In this document: positions 1 to 6,135 of the stretch, piece after piece
Position numbering within the stretch: position 1 is the first letter of the stretch
Layout: each line of letters begins with the position of its first letter
NCBI GenBank assembly: GCA_934101605.1
Contig: CAKORS010000036.1
Span: 1-9,191, forward strand
Source of the DNA: an uncultured Bacilli bacterium
Lineage (GTDB): Bacteria > Bacillota_I > Bacilli_A > RF39 > UBA660
DNA length: 9,191 bases
Reading direction: 5' to 3'
Notes under the pieces: generated by a model
The model's database searches: none
Seen by the model: only the letters and a program-made list of their open reading frames with translations
Told to the model about the DNA's origin: nothing
Position numbers and translations under genes: made by a program

Positions 1-615
1 GATGGCTCTTATATTATGGATGTTGGATGTGATCATGCTTATTTATGTATTTATCTTGCTAAAGAAAAGAATTGTTATTGTATTGCAAGTGATATAAATG
101 AAGGACCTTTAAAACAAGCTATATTAAATATAGAAAAGTATAATGTTAAAGATAGAGTTAAAGTTTTATTACAAGATGGTATTAAGTCTGTAGATAAAGA
201 TGTTGATACTATTGTTATATCTGGAATGGGGACTAGTACTATTATAGATATTTTAAGTGGAAATAAAGAAAATCTTAATAATATTAAAAATATTATTATT
301 TCTTCTAATAATGATTATTATAAATTGAGATATGAAATGATGATACTTGGTTTTTCTATAAGGGATGAAAAGTTTATTAAGGATAGGAATAAATATTATT
401 TGATTATTGATTTTACTAAGGGAAATATTAAATATAGTAAAAAAGAATTAGAATATGGACCTGTTTTATTAAATGGTAATGATAGTGTTTATAAAGAATA
501 TTTAAAAGATTATATGGAAAAACAAATTTTAATAAGAAATAATCTTGGCTTTAAGAATATTTTATTAAAATTTAAGTTAAATAAAAAGATTAAAGAAATT
601 GAAAGACTTCTTTAA
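1..615 (+). CDS. trmK: tRNA (adenine(22)-N1)-methyltransferase TrmK, 5' partial
   Basis: This gene encodes a class I SAM-dependent methyltransferase that makes m1A22 in tRNA. The frame is open to the first base of the window, and the residues before the first ATG (DGSYI, then MDVGCDH) belong to the SAM-binding motif I strand, so the ATG at 16 is internal and the true start lies upstream. Seen in the sequence: motif I DVGCDHAYL, the acidic SAM-binding stretch ASDINEGPL, and VISGMG, which matches the TrmK signature I-x-GMGG with TST in place of the last Gly. The usual QPN motif after the next strand reads SSNN here, followed by the expected K/R-LR segment. The C-terminal part is Lys-rich, as in the family. 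The gene ends in a terminator that overlaps its last codons. The family call is strong; only the N-terminus is missing. Confidence 0.9.
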   Translation, partial: DGSYIMDVGCDHAYLCIYLAKEKNCYCIASDINEGPLKQAILNIEKYNVKDRVKVLLQDGIKSVDKDVDTIVISGMGTSTIIDILSGNKENLNNIKNIIISSNNDYYKLRYEMMILGFSIRDEKFIKDRNKYYLIIDFTKGNIKYSKKELEYGPVLLNGNDSVYKEYLKDYMEKQILIRNNLGFKNILLKFKLNKKIKEIERLL

Positions 616-624
616 TCTTTTTTT
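583..624 (+). terminator. Intrinsic terminator of trmK, partly inside the CDS
   Basis: A perfect 15-bp inverted repeat pairs 583-597 (AAAAAGATTAAAGAA) with 608-622 across a 10-nt loop, and two more T residues follow. The left arm and loop lie inside the trmK coding sequence and the right arm spans its stop codon. The stem is A/T-rich with only two G:C pairs (588:617 and 595:610). The facing gene on the minus strand ends at 623. On that strand the hairpin is followed by UUUUUAUUU-like sequence, so it could end both transcripts. Confidence 0.75.
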
Positions 625-1018
625 AAAAGAATGTTGGACCATTATTACTTGATGTTTGTTCTTGTTTAGTTTCTTTTACGTTAGTTTCTGTATTTGTTTT
701 ATTTGTAGTAGTGGTTTCATTTGTGTTTAAGGCTTTTGCCATTCTAAACATTGTTTTAGCATTATTCCATATTGGCTTTATTTGATAAACTACTGGGATT
801 GCTTGATTTATTACTCCTAGGGTTTTAGATGCTCCATTTAGTATTCCAGAGAATGTTATTTTAGATGCTCCAGTTGTTGCAACTCCTGTTAGAGGTGCTG
901 TAGCTGTTCTTCCTGTTAGAAATGATAAAGGGTTTCTTATTGGAGTAGTTGCGGTAAAAGCTGTTGGTGCTGCTCGTAGTCCTTGATAATATGGATATGT
1001 ATAATAATTATTATTCAT
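623..1018 (-). CDS. YqfQ/VrrA-like small protein of unknown function
   Basis: This is a 131-aa protein with a Tyr/Asn-rich N-terminus (about 1-12), an Ala/Thr/Pro-rich low-complexity stretch (about 16-52), a single ordered segment (about 54-97, ITFSGILNGASKTLGVINQ onward) and a hydrophilic Thr/Asn/Glu tail (98-131). The ordered segment resembles the core of the YqfQ (VrrA) family of Bacilli, in which LNNxQxxL is followed by P-x-V-x-QYGP; here the QYGP-like site reads QIKP. B. subtilis yqfQ lies close to trmK (yqfN), so the position beside trmK supports the call, although here it is on the opposite strand. No signal peptide or clear membrane helix is seen. The start is set by a strong AGGAGG site 5 nt upstream of the ATG. 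No function is known. The family call is from memory of the motif and is moderate. Confidence 0.6.
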   Translation of the reverse strand: MNNNYYTYPYYQGLRAAPTAFTATTPIRNPLSFLTGRTATAPLTGVATTGASKITFSGILNGASKTLGVINQAIPVVYQIKPIWNNAKTMFRMAKALNTNETTTTNKTNTETNVKETKQEQTSSNNGPTFF

Positions 1019-1022
1019 GATT

Positions 1023-1029
1023 TCCTCCT
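1023..1029 (-). promoter_or_regulatory. Strong Shine-Dalgarno of the YqfQ-like gene
   Basis: On the minus strand the sequence reads AGGAGGAAATCATG, a near-perfect anti-16S match 5 nt before the ATG at 1018. It fixes the start of this low-complexity protein, whose start could otherwise be doubted. Confidence 0.8.
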
Positions 1030-1070
1030 ATAATAATGTATGCATATATTTTTTGTTTTGCCTATAAATC

Positions 1071-1099
1071 TTGACAAGATATTAATAAAAATATAAAAT
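1071..1099 (+). promoter_or_regulatory. Sigma-A type promoter of the gspF-pilD unit
   Basis: A perfect -35 box TTGACA (1071-1076) is separated by 17 bp from TAAAAT (1094-1099), one mismatch from TATAAT. Transcription would begin near 1106, giving a leader of about 29 nt with an AAGGGG ribosome site at 1120-1125, 9 nt before the ATG at 1135. The -35 lies in the centre of a 13-bp palindrome (1068-1080), which could be an operator. Confidence 0.75.
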
Positions 1100-1134
1100 T
1101 AAACTAGATTATATATAATAAGGGGAATACTTAT

Positions 1135-2355
1135 ATGGGTAAGAGTAAAGAAAAAGAAAAATTTGAGTATAAAGTTATTAATTCTCAAGGTAAGAAAATA
1201 AAAGGTTATATTGATACATATACGAAAGATGAGGCTATTAATTATTTAACTGGTCAAGATTATGAGGTATTAAGTGTAAGAAAGGTTAGTAAGTTTTTAA
1301 CTTTAAGTATTGGTGGAAGAAGATTTAAATATTCAGAACTTTCATTTATTCTTACTCAATTATCTACTTATTTAAAAGCTGGTATTACATTAATTGATGC
1401 AGTAAAGATATTAGAAAAACAATCTACTAATATGGAACAAAGGAGAGTATTTTCTAATATAGTTTATGAACTTTCTAAGGGAGAGAAGTTTTCATATGCA
1501 ATGGATGCTCAAGGTGAGGTATTTCCTAAGTTTTTAATTAATATGATAAAGACAGCTGAAGCTACTGGTGATTTACCGACTACTTTAGATAATATGGTTG
1601 AATATTATGATTCTATTGATAAGACTCGTAAAGAAGCTATTACGGCGATGACTTATCCTATTATTATATTTATATTTGCAATGATGGTTATTACATTTAT
1701 ACTTATGTATATTGTTCCAGAGTTTGTTGGATTGTTTGAGGCTAATAAAGCGACTTTACCTGGTATTACTAAATTTGTAATAGGGGCTAGTAATTTTATT
1801 TCTAATAATATGTTACTTATTGTAATAGTTATATTATTTATTCTTATTATATATACTAGTTTATTTAAAAATAGTAAAAGTTTTAGAAAAGCTATGCAAA
1901 CATTTTATATGCATTTACCAATAGTAGGTAAAGCAATTATTTATAAAGAGGTTGCAATGTTTACTAAGACATTCTCATCTCTTTTGGAACATAATGTTTT
2001 TATTACTGATTCTATGAATATTTTAAAAGATGTTACTAATAATGAGGTTTATAAAGATATAATTACTGATTCTTTAAATTCTTTAGCAAAGGGAGAACAA
2101 ATTAGTGATTCATTTAAAGGAAACTGGGCTTTTCCTGTTGTTGCGTATGAGATGTTACTTACTGGAGAGAAGACTGGTGAACTTGCTTTAATGATGAAAC
2201 ATGTTAGTAAATATTATGAAGATTTACATTCTAATTTCTTAAAGAGACTTAATACGTTTATAGAACCTATTATGATACTTATTTTATCTGTTATAGTAGG
2301 TGTTGTTGTATTATCTATAGTTATTCCTATGTTTACTTTTTATTCTACTATTTAG
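1135..2355 (+). CDS. Type IV pilus / type II secretion / competence inner-membrane platform protein (GspF/PilC/ComGB family)
   Basis: This is the polytopic platform protein of the type IV filament family, which contacts the assembly ATPase and couples it to pilin insertion. At 406 aa it has normal PilC length. The N-terminal cytoplasmic domain (about 9-50, FEYKVINSQGKKIKGYI) is the typical Y-x(n)-G-x(3)-G module. Two T2SSF repeats follow: about 70-195 (FILTQLSTYLKAGITLIDA, AEATGDLPTTL) and about 272-398 (AMFTKTFSSLLEHNVFI, GEKTGELALMM). Hydrophobic helices lie near 174-197, 222-243 and 374-400, with the conserved TYP and IEP before the first and last. The next gene starts 8 nt after the stop and is a prepilin peptidase, so the two form an operon. 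The full-length N-terminal domain makes it PilC-like, but sequence alone does not separate pilus, pseudopilus and competence use. No ATPase or pilin gene is in the window. Confidence 0.92.
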   Translation: MGKSKEKEKFEYKVINSQGKKIKGYIDTYTKDEAINYLTGQDYEVLSVRKVSKFLTLSIGGRRFKYSELSFILTQLSTYLKAGITLIDAVKILEKQSTNMEQRRVFSNIVYELSKGEKFSYAMDAQGEVFPKFLINMIKTAEATGDLPTTLDNMVEYYDSIDKTRKEAITAMTYPIIIFIFAMMVITFILMYIVPEFVGLFEANKATLPGITKFVIGASNFISNNMLLIVIVILFILIIYTSLFKNSKSFRKAMQTFYMHLPIVGKAIIYKEVAMFTKTFSSLLEHNVFITDSMNILKDVTNNEVYKDIITDSLNSLAKGEQISDSFKGNWAFPVVAYEMLLTGEKTGELALMMKHVSKYYEDLHSNFLKRLNTFIEPIMILILSVIVGVVVLSIVIPMFTFYSTI

Positions 2356-2363
2356 GGGGATTT

Positions 2364-3131
2364 ATGAAGGATTTTTGGATTATTATTTTTTATGTATTAG
2401 GACTTGTTATTGGTTCTTTTTGTTCTTTGGTTGCTTATAGATTATCTAATGGAAAATCTATAGTTAAACCTAGGAGTTATTGTGAAGGGTGTAACAGAAC
2501 TTTAAAATGGTATGAAATGATACCAATTTTATCTTATATTGCATTAGGTGGAAGATGTAGAAAGTGTAATGCTAAGATATCTATCTTTTACCCTGTATCA
2601 GAATTATTTTTAGGAGTTTTATTTGCTGTTTGTTTTTATAAATTTGGTTTTAGTTATAAATTATTTATATCTTTAGGTTTATCATCTTTATTTATAATTA
2701 CATTAATTACAGATTTAAATTATTATATTATTCCAGATGAAGTTAATATTTTCTTTGCTATATATTTTTTTATAGTTAATATATTTGGTCTTGGATTTTT
2801 AAAAGCTTTAATATATGAAGGTTATGGACTTATTATGTTTTCTTTTATGTATCTTCTTATGTTATTTGGTAATCATTTGTTTAAAGAAGAATCATTAGGG
2901 GGAGGAGATATAAAACTTTTATTTGTTTTAGGAAGTTGTGTTCCTATATTAGTTTCTTTTGTTGGAGTTACTATAGGAGCTTTAATTGCACTTCCTTTAT
3001 CAATATTTATATTTATAAAGAATAAAGATAAAGCTATACCATTTGGACCATTTTTAGTATTATCATTCTTACTCCTTTATTTATTTAGAGTTAATACTGA
3101 TTCTATTATTGATTTACTTAAACTTTTATAA
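2364..3131 (+). CDS. Prepilin peptidase / N-methyltransferase (PilD/ComC/GspO, A24A aspartic protease)
   Basis: This membrane enzyme cleaves the leader of prepilins at the inner membrane face and, in the full-length form seen here, methylates the new N-terminus. At 255 aa it includes the N-terminal domain with the zinc-binding tetrad Cys40-x2-Cys43 and Cys65-x2-Cys68, the mark of bifunctional peptidase/methylase types. IGSFCSLVAYRL (16-27) is the conserved start of the family. The two catalytic aspartates are visible: Asp117 in TDLNYYIIPD and Asp182 in LGGGDIKL. The conserved PFGPFL follows at 226-231. About seven or eight hydrophobic segments fill the rest. A purine-rich GGGGGA (2355-2360) overlapping the upstream stop serves as ribosome site just before the ATG. 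It is transcribed with the GspF/PilC gene and closed by a shared terminator. Substrates would be prepilins encoded elsewhere. Confidence 0.93.
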   Translation: MKDFWIIIFYVLGLVIGSFCSLVAYRLSNGKSIVKPRSYCEGCNRTLKWYEMIPILSYIALGGRCRKCNAKISIFYPVSELFLGVLFAVCFYKFGFSYKLFISLGLSSLFIITLITDLNYYIIPDEVNIFFAIYFFIVNIFGLGFLKALIYEGYGLIMFSFMYLLMLFGNHLFKEESLGGGDIKLLFVLGSCVPILVSFVGVTIGALIALPLSIFIFIKNKDKAIPFGPFLVLSFLLLYLFRVNTDSIIDLLKLL

Positions 3132-3157
3132 AAAAACAAGTTTTAGAACTTGTTTTT
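3132..3157. terminator. Bidirectional terminator between the pilD and gatD-like genes
   Basis: A perfect 11-bp stem pairs AAAAACAAGTT (3132-3142) with AACTTGTTTTT (3147-3157) around a TTAG loop. On the plus strand it directly follows the prepilin peptidase stop and ends in a T run. On the minus strand the run of A at 3131-3136 becomes the U tract. The stop codon of the minus-strand gatD-like gene (3143-3145) sits in the loop itself, so the hairpin closes both convergent operons. Confidence 0.85.
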
Positions 3158-3802
3158 CTTATTTTTTTTAAATATTATGAAGTTGTTATAGGCTTTATTT
3201 TCTAGATCTAAATTTAGTTTTTTTATTTCAAAGTTTTTATTTTTACTTCTTATTAATTGTTTTATAAAGTATTCTAGAAATTTAGGATTTTTAACTAATA
3301 ATGGTCCGATTAGGTTGGTTAGATAAAAGTTATTTATTTTTAGTCCTTCTTCTTGGAATAGATTATTTTCTTTTGTAGTTATGAGACCATTTCTATTTAT
3401 GAATGCATATATTGTTGTATTATTTATATTTGATTTTAATGTTACTTCTTTTGTTATACGTTTATCTTTATCTATTAATTTTAGATTTAGGTTTTCATAA
3501 TCAGTAAATAGGTTAGTTGCAGATCCTGTTATGAGGAAAAATTTATTATTTTTTATTTGTTTTGTTATTTTTTCTTTATATTTATCTAAGTGTTCTTTTG
3601 CTAGTTTTAGGTTGTTTTCTGTTCCACTTCCTATATAGATTAGGTCTAATTTATTAAAGTCTATTTCATCATCAATAGATAGATTTTTAATTATTACTTT
3701 TATTCCTTGATTTTCTAAATGGTATTCTAAGGCTTTAATGTTTCCTATTTCTCCATATAGATTTAATAAATCATAGTATAAATGTCCAATAGTTATAGTC
3801 AT
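3143..3802 (-). CDS. GatD-like glutamine amidotransferase subunit lacking the catalytic Cys and His
   Basis: This 219-aa protein resembles GatD, the class I glutaminase subunit that feeds ammonia to MurT for amidation of the D-Glu of lipid II. Seen landmarks, in order: TIGHLYYDLLNLYGEIGNI (3-21), the GatD start signature; LIYIGSGTENN (54-64), matching the F-I-GGG-x-D/E segment; FFLITGSATNLF (88-99), which lines up with the nucleophile elbow (L-T-I-C-G-G-Y-Q) but has Thr92 where the Cys should be; and LTNLIGPLLVKNP (161-173), which lines up with TYLHGPxLPKN but has Ile165 where the catalytic His should be. Codons were checked: Thr92 is ACA and Ile165 is ATC, not near-misses of Cys or His. The GGRTY-type loop is also lost, and the C-terminus is a Lys/Asn-rich tail. 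Its ATG overlaps the murT-like stop (ATGA). Fold and partnership are clear, but glutaminase activity is not expected. It may act as a structural or repurposed subunit. Confidence 0.8.
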   Translation of the reverse strand: MTITIGHLYYDLLNLYGEIGNIKALEYHLENQGIKVIIKNLSIDDEIDFNKLDLIYIGSGTENNLKLAKEHLDKYKEKITKQIKNNKFFLITGSATNLFTDYENLNLKLIDKDKRITKEVTLKSNINNTTIYAFINRNGLITTKENNLFQEEGLKINNFYLTNLIGPLLVKNPKFLEYFIKQLIRSKNKNFEIKKLNLDLENKAYNNFIIFKKNKKNKF

Positions 3803-5115
3803 TTTAATTCCTCCATTAGATTTGTAAATGGTTTAACATGATCAAAGTTTAATATTGCATATATGTTTCCTTTAGAGTTTTTTATGTCTTCTTTTATATC
3901 CATAATATTTTCTTTTATTATTATATTTTTAGTATTAAATTTAGCTAGTTTTAATCTTACTGCTATATCATATCTTTGAGGGCCACATACGATAATTTTA
4001 TCAACGTTATTAAGAAGTTCAAATTCTATATCGTATAGCCATGATATATCATCAAAATTATATCTTCTTGATATTTCTTTCCAACTTATTACAATTGTTT
4101 TTATATTTTTATCACGAGTTGTAAATAATACTGATTGATTATAAGTATGGGCATTTTCACATTTATTATTTAAGATAAATACTTTTCTATTATTTAGTGT
4201 TATTTCGTTATGTATTTTTTTTATTGAAGCCATATTGGATATTATTTTTGTAATATTATATGGATCTTTTATATATTGATTACAAATTGTAAATGCTTGT
4301 AATATGTTATATAAATTAAATAACATATTATTTGAAGTTGTTATTTTATATTTATTATCTATTGTTATTATATTATTTGTATAGTCTATATCTGTTATAG
4401 TATTAATTGGTTTAGGATTTTTAAATTTACAATTAGGACAGTAATAAGATCCTATATGTTCTATATGATAATAATTATATTCTAGTTTACTATTACATTT
4501 AGGGCATCTTGATATATTTAAGACTTCAAATTTATTTTTTTTGTAAGAATATTTATTTTTATTTATACTGTAATAATTAATATTTGTGTTTTGATTTACA
4601 AAGTTATACATATAAGGATCATCTGCATTTAAAGTTAATTTTATAGATGGGTCTAATCCTTTTTTTATTTCGTTTAGAATAAAATCATAATCTCTTTGAC
4701 GAGGTGGTTGATCTTTTGTTAGGTTTGTTATTAATACATGATCTGGTTTAAAGTATGGAAAGACATATTTTACATATCTTTCATCTATTTCAAATATTGC
4801 TACGTCAACTTTTGTTTTACCTGTTAGAGTTGAGTTTTTAAGTAGGGTAGTTATAATTGCTGCTCGTTCATTAGAGTCTTTATCATTATATGCTACTTTA
4901 TAACCTGATTTTTTAAATACTTCTGATATTATTTTAGTAGTGGATCCTTTTCCACTTGATCCTGTTACTGCTATAACTAGTTTTGGTCTTTCAAATGATG
5001 ATAAGATATTTTTGTTTATTTTATAAGCTAGATTTCCTGGATAGGCGCTCCCTTTTCCTAAAAGTTCACATATTTTTAAGACTATTTTACCTATTAATAT
5101 ACTAATAAATTTCAT
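3799..5115 (-). CDS. MurT-like Mur ligase with zinc ribbon (divergent)
   Basis: MurT is the ATP-dependent ligase subunit that, with GatD, amidates the alpha-carboxyl of D-Glu in lipid II at the inner face of the membrane. This 438-aa protein has the MurT order: a short N-terminal segment (about 1-40); a Mur ligase central domain with P-loop VTGSSGKGSTT (50-60), acidic FEIDE (108-112), TNLTKDQ (130-136) and LNADDP (162-167); a MurT-specific four-Cys zinc ribbon (Cys204, Cys207, Cys226, Cys229); and a C-terminal DUF1727-like domain with DDISWLYDIEFE (355-366) and RLKLAKF. Several family motifs deviate: the P-loop is GSSGKGST (closer to the FolC form GKGST than to GTNGKTT), RDQLDRYGE is replaced by KDQPPRQRD, and the KNPxGxN segment is NNKCENAHTYN. 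It overlaps the GatD-like gene by 4 nt. The ligase fold is certain, but the substrate may differ from canonical MurT. Confidence 0.85.
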   Translation of the reverse strand: MKFISILIGKIVLKICELLGKGSAYPGNLAYKINKNILSSFERPKLVIAVTGSSGKGSTTKIISEVFKKSGYKVAYNDKDSNERAAIITTLLKNSTLTGKTKVDVAIFEIDERYVKYVFPYFKPDHVLITNLTKDQPPRQRDYDFILNEIKKGLDPSIKLTLNADDPYMYNFVNQNTNINYYSINKNKYSYKKNKFEVLNISRCPKCNSKLEYNYYHIEHIGSYYCPNCKFKNPKPINTITDIDYTNNIITIDNKYKITTSNNMLFNLYNILQAFTICNQYIKDPYNITKIISNMASIKKIHNEITLNNRKVFILNNKCENAHTYNQSVLFTTRDKNIKTIVISWKEISRRYNFDDISWLYDIEFELLNNVDKIIVCGPQRYDIAVRLKLAKFNTKNIIIKENIMDIKEDIKNSKGNIYAILNFDHVKPFTNLMEELK

Positions 5116-5130
5116 AAAATCACCATATTT

Positions 5131-5159
5131 ATTATACTACATATAGGGTTTTATTAAAA
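5131..5159 (-). promoter_or_regulatory. Putative promoter of the murT-gatD-like operon
   Basis: On the minus strand a perfect TATAAT occupies 5136-5131, preceded 17 bp upstream by a weak -35 (TTTTAA, 5159-5154). Transcription would start near 5124, giving a leader of only about 9 nt with GGTGA just before the ATG at 5115. The -10 is convincing and the -35 is poor. Confidence 0.45.
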
Positions 5160-5168
5160 TAATAATAC

Positions 5169-5197
5169 TTTAATTATTTAATATTTTGTTTTATAAT
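5169..5197 (+). promoter_or_regulatory. Putative promoter of dnaI
   Basis: A perfect TATAAT (5192-5197) with a 17-bp spacer has a weak -35 TTTAAT (5169-5174). A start near 5204 would leave a leader of about 11 nt that still contains the AGGTGG ribosome site (5204-5209). It lies in the same 99-bp intergenic region as the divergent murT-like promoter. Confidence 0.45.
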
Positions 5198-5214
5198 ATT
5201 TGTAGGTGGTAGTT

Positions 5215-6126
5215 ATGCAAACTATAAAAGAAGTTATTGGAGATGCTAATTTAGATTTTTTAAAAGATGCTTTTTATGAATCTTTAAAGAATAAAGAATT
5301 TAAAGAATTAGTAAGTCTTTTAAATATTAGTGAGAAAAAACTTTATAAATATAGATCTTTACTTATGGATTCTTCCTTAGAGTATAAAAATTGTAAGGGT
5401 TGTAAAGGTCTTAAGTATTGTTCTAATGGACTTAAGGGTTTTGTTTATTTTCCCTCTGTTAAGGATGATGATATAGAATTTAGTTATATTCCTTGTAAGT
5501 ATTATAAAAATTATAAAACTCAGAATGAATATTTAGATAATATTGATTTGTATGAGGTTCCTAAAAAGATTAAAGAAGCTAGGATGAAAGATATATATAT
5601 TGATGATTCTTCTAGAATTAAGATTATTAAATATTTGAATTGTTTTTATGATAATTATCCTAATGATGTTAAGGGTCTTTATTTAAGTGGTAATTTTGGT
5701 AGTGGTAAGACTTATATTATAGCGGCTTTACTTAATTCTTTAGCTAAAAAAGGAATTTGTAGTGCGATTGTTTATTTTCCAGAGTTTTTAAGATCTTTAA
5801 AATCTTCTTTTGATAATGGAAGTTATAGTGATAGATTTGATTATATAAAAAAAGTTCCTATTTTATTAATTGATGATATTGGAGCTGAAAATGTAACAGC
5901 TTGGGGAAGAGATGAGGTTTTAGGAACTATTCTTCAATATAGAATGGATAATGATTTGGTTACTTTTTTTACATCTAATTTAAATATAGATGAGTTAGAA
6001 GTTCATTTATCTAGTACGAAAGAAAAGGTTGAAAAGGTTAAAGCAAGAAGAATTATTGAAAGAATTAAGTATTTAACTACTCAAATGGTGTTAGATGGTA
6101 TTGACAGAAGAAGTGAAAAGAATTAG
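5215..6126 (+). CDS. dnaI: Primosomal protein DnaI (replicative helicase loader)
   Basis: DnaI is the AAA+ ATPase that loads the hexameric replicative helicase onto DNA at origins and restart sites in Bacilli. The protein is 303 aa from the ATG at 5215. A GTG at 5206 is in frame, but it lies inside the AGGTGG ribosome site (5204-5209), which is 5 nt from the ATG, so the ATG is chosen. The N-terminal helicase-binding domain carries Cys60, Cys63, Cys69 and Cys94, a zinc site. From memory of B. subtilis DnaI, one ligand there is a His at the position of Val77 here, so Cys69 may take its place. The AAA+ domain has Walker A GNFGSGKT (159-166), Walker B LLIDDIGAE (217-225), sensor FFTSNL (251-256) and the arginine region KARRIIERI (277-285). 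In B. subtilis dnaI lies upstream of thrS, and that order is kept here. No terminator of its own is seen. Confidence 0.95.
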   Translation: MQTIKEVIGDANLDFLKDAFYESLKNKEFKELVSLLNISEKKLYKYRSLLMDSSLEYKNCKGCKGLKYCSNGLKGFVYFPSVKDDDIEFSYIPCKYYKNYKTQNEYLDNIDLYEVPKKIKEARMKDIYIDDSSRIKIIKYLNCFYDNYPNDVKGLYLSGNFGSGKTYIIAALLNSLAKKGICSAIVYFPEFLRSLKSSFDNGSYSDRFDYIKKVPILLIDDIGAENVTAWGRDEVLGTILQYRMDNDLVTFFTSNLNIDELEVHLSSTKEKVEKVKARRIIERIKYLTTQMVLDGIDRRSEKN

Positions 6127-6129
6127 AAT
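6101..6129 (+). promoter_or_regulatory. Strong sigma-A promoter of the thrS T-box operon
   Basis: TTGACA (6101-6106) and TAGAAT (6124-6129) are separated by exactly 17 bp: a perfect -35 and a one-mismatch -10. The -35 and spacer lie inside the dnaI coding sequence, and the dnaI stop TAG (6124-6126) forms the first half of the -10. Transcription should start near 6136, just before the T-box Stem I. Confidence 0.8.
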
Positions 6130-6135
6130 TAATTT

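Noticed and set aside
16..18. ATG at 16 as the true start of trmK
   Set aside because: The frame continues upstream to base 1, and the first ATG falls inside the SAM-binding motif I, so the gene starts before the window.
1035..1077. Promoter for the YqfQ-like gene on the minus strand (TTGTCA at 1077-1072, or TAGGCA with TACATT)
   Set aside because: The first has no acceptable -10 at proper spacing, and the second would start transcription inside the ribosome site.
3143..5115. murT/gatD-like genes as decaying pseudogenes
   Set aside because: Both frames are full length, coupled by ATGA, and keep many family motifs; the losses are confined to specific functional positions.
5206..5214. GTG start for dnaI three codons upstream
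   Set aside because: The GTG is part of the AGGTGG ribosome site, which is properly spaced for the ATG at 5215.
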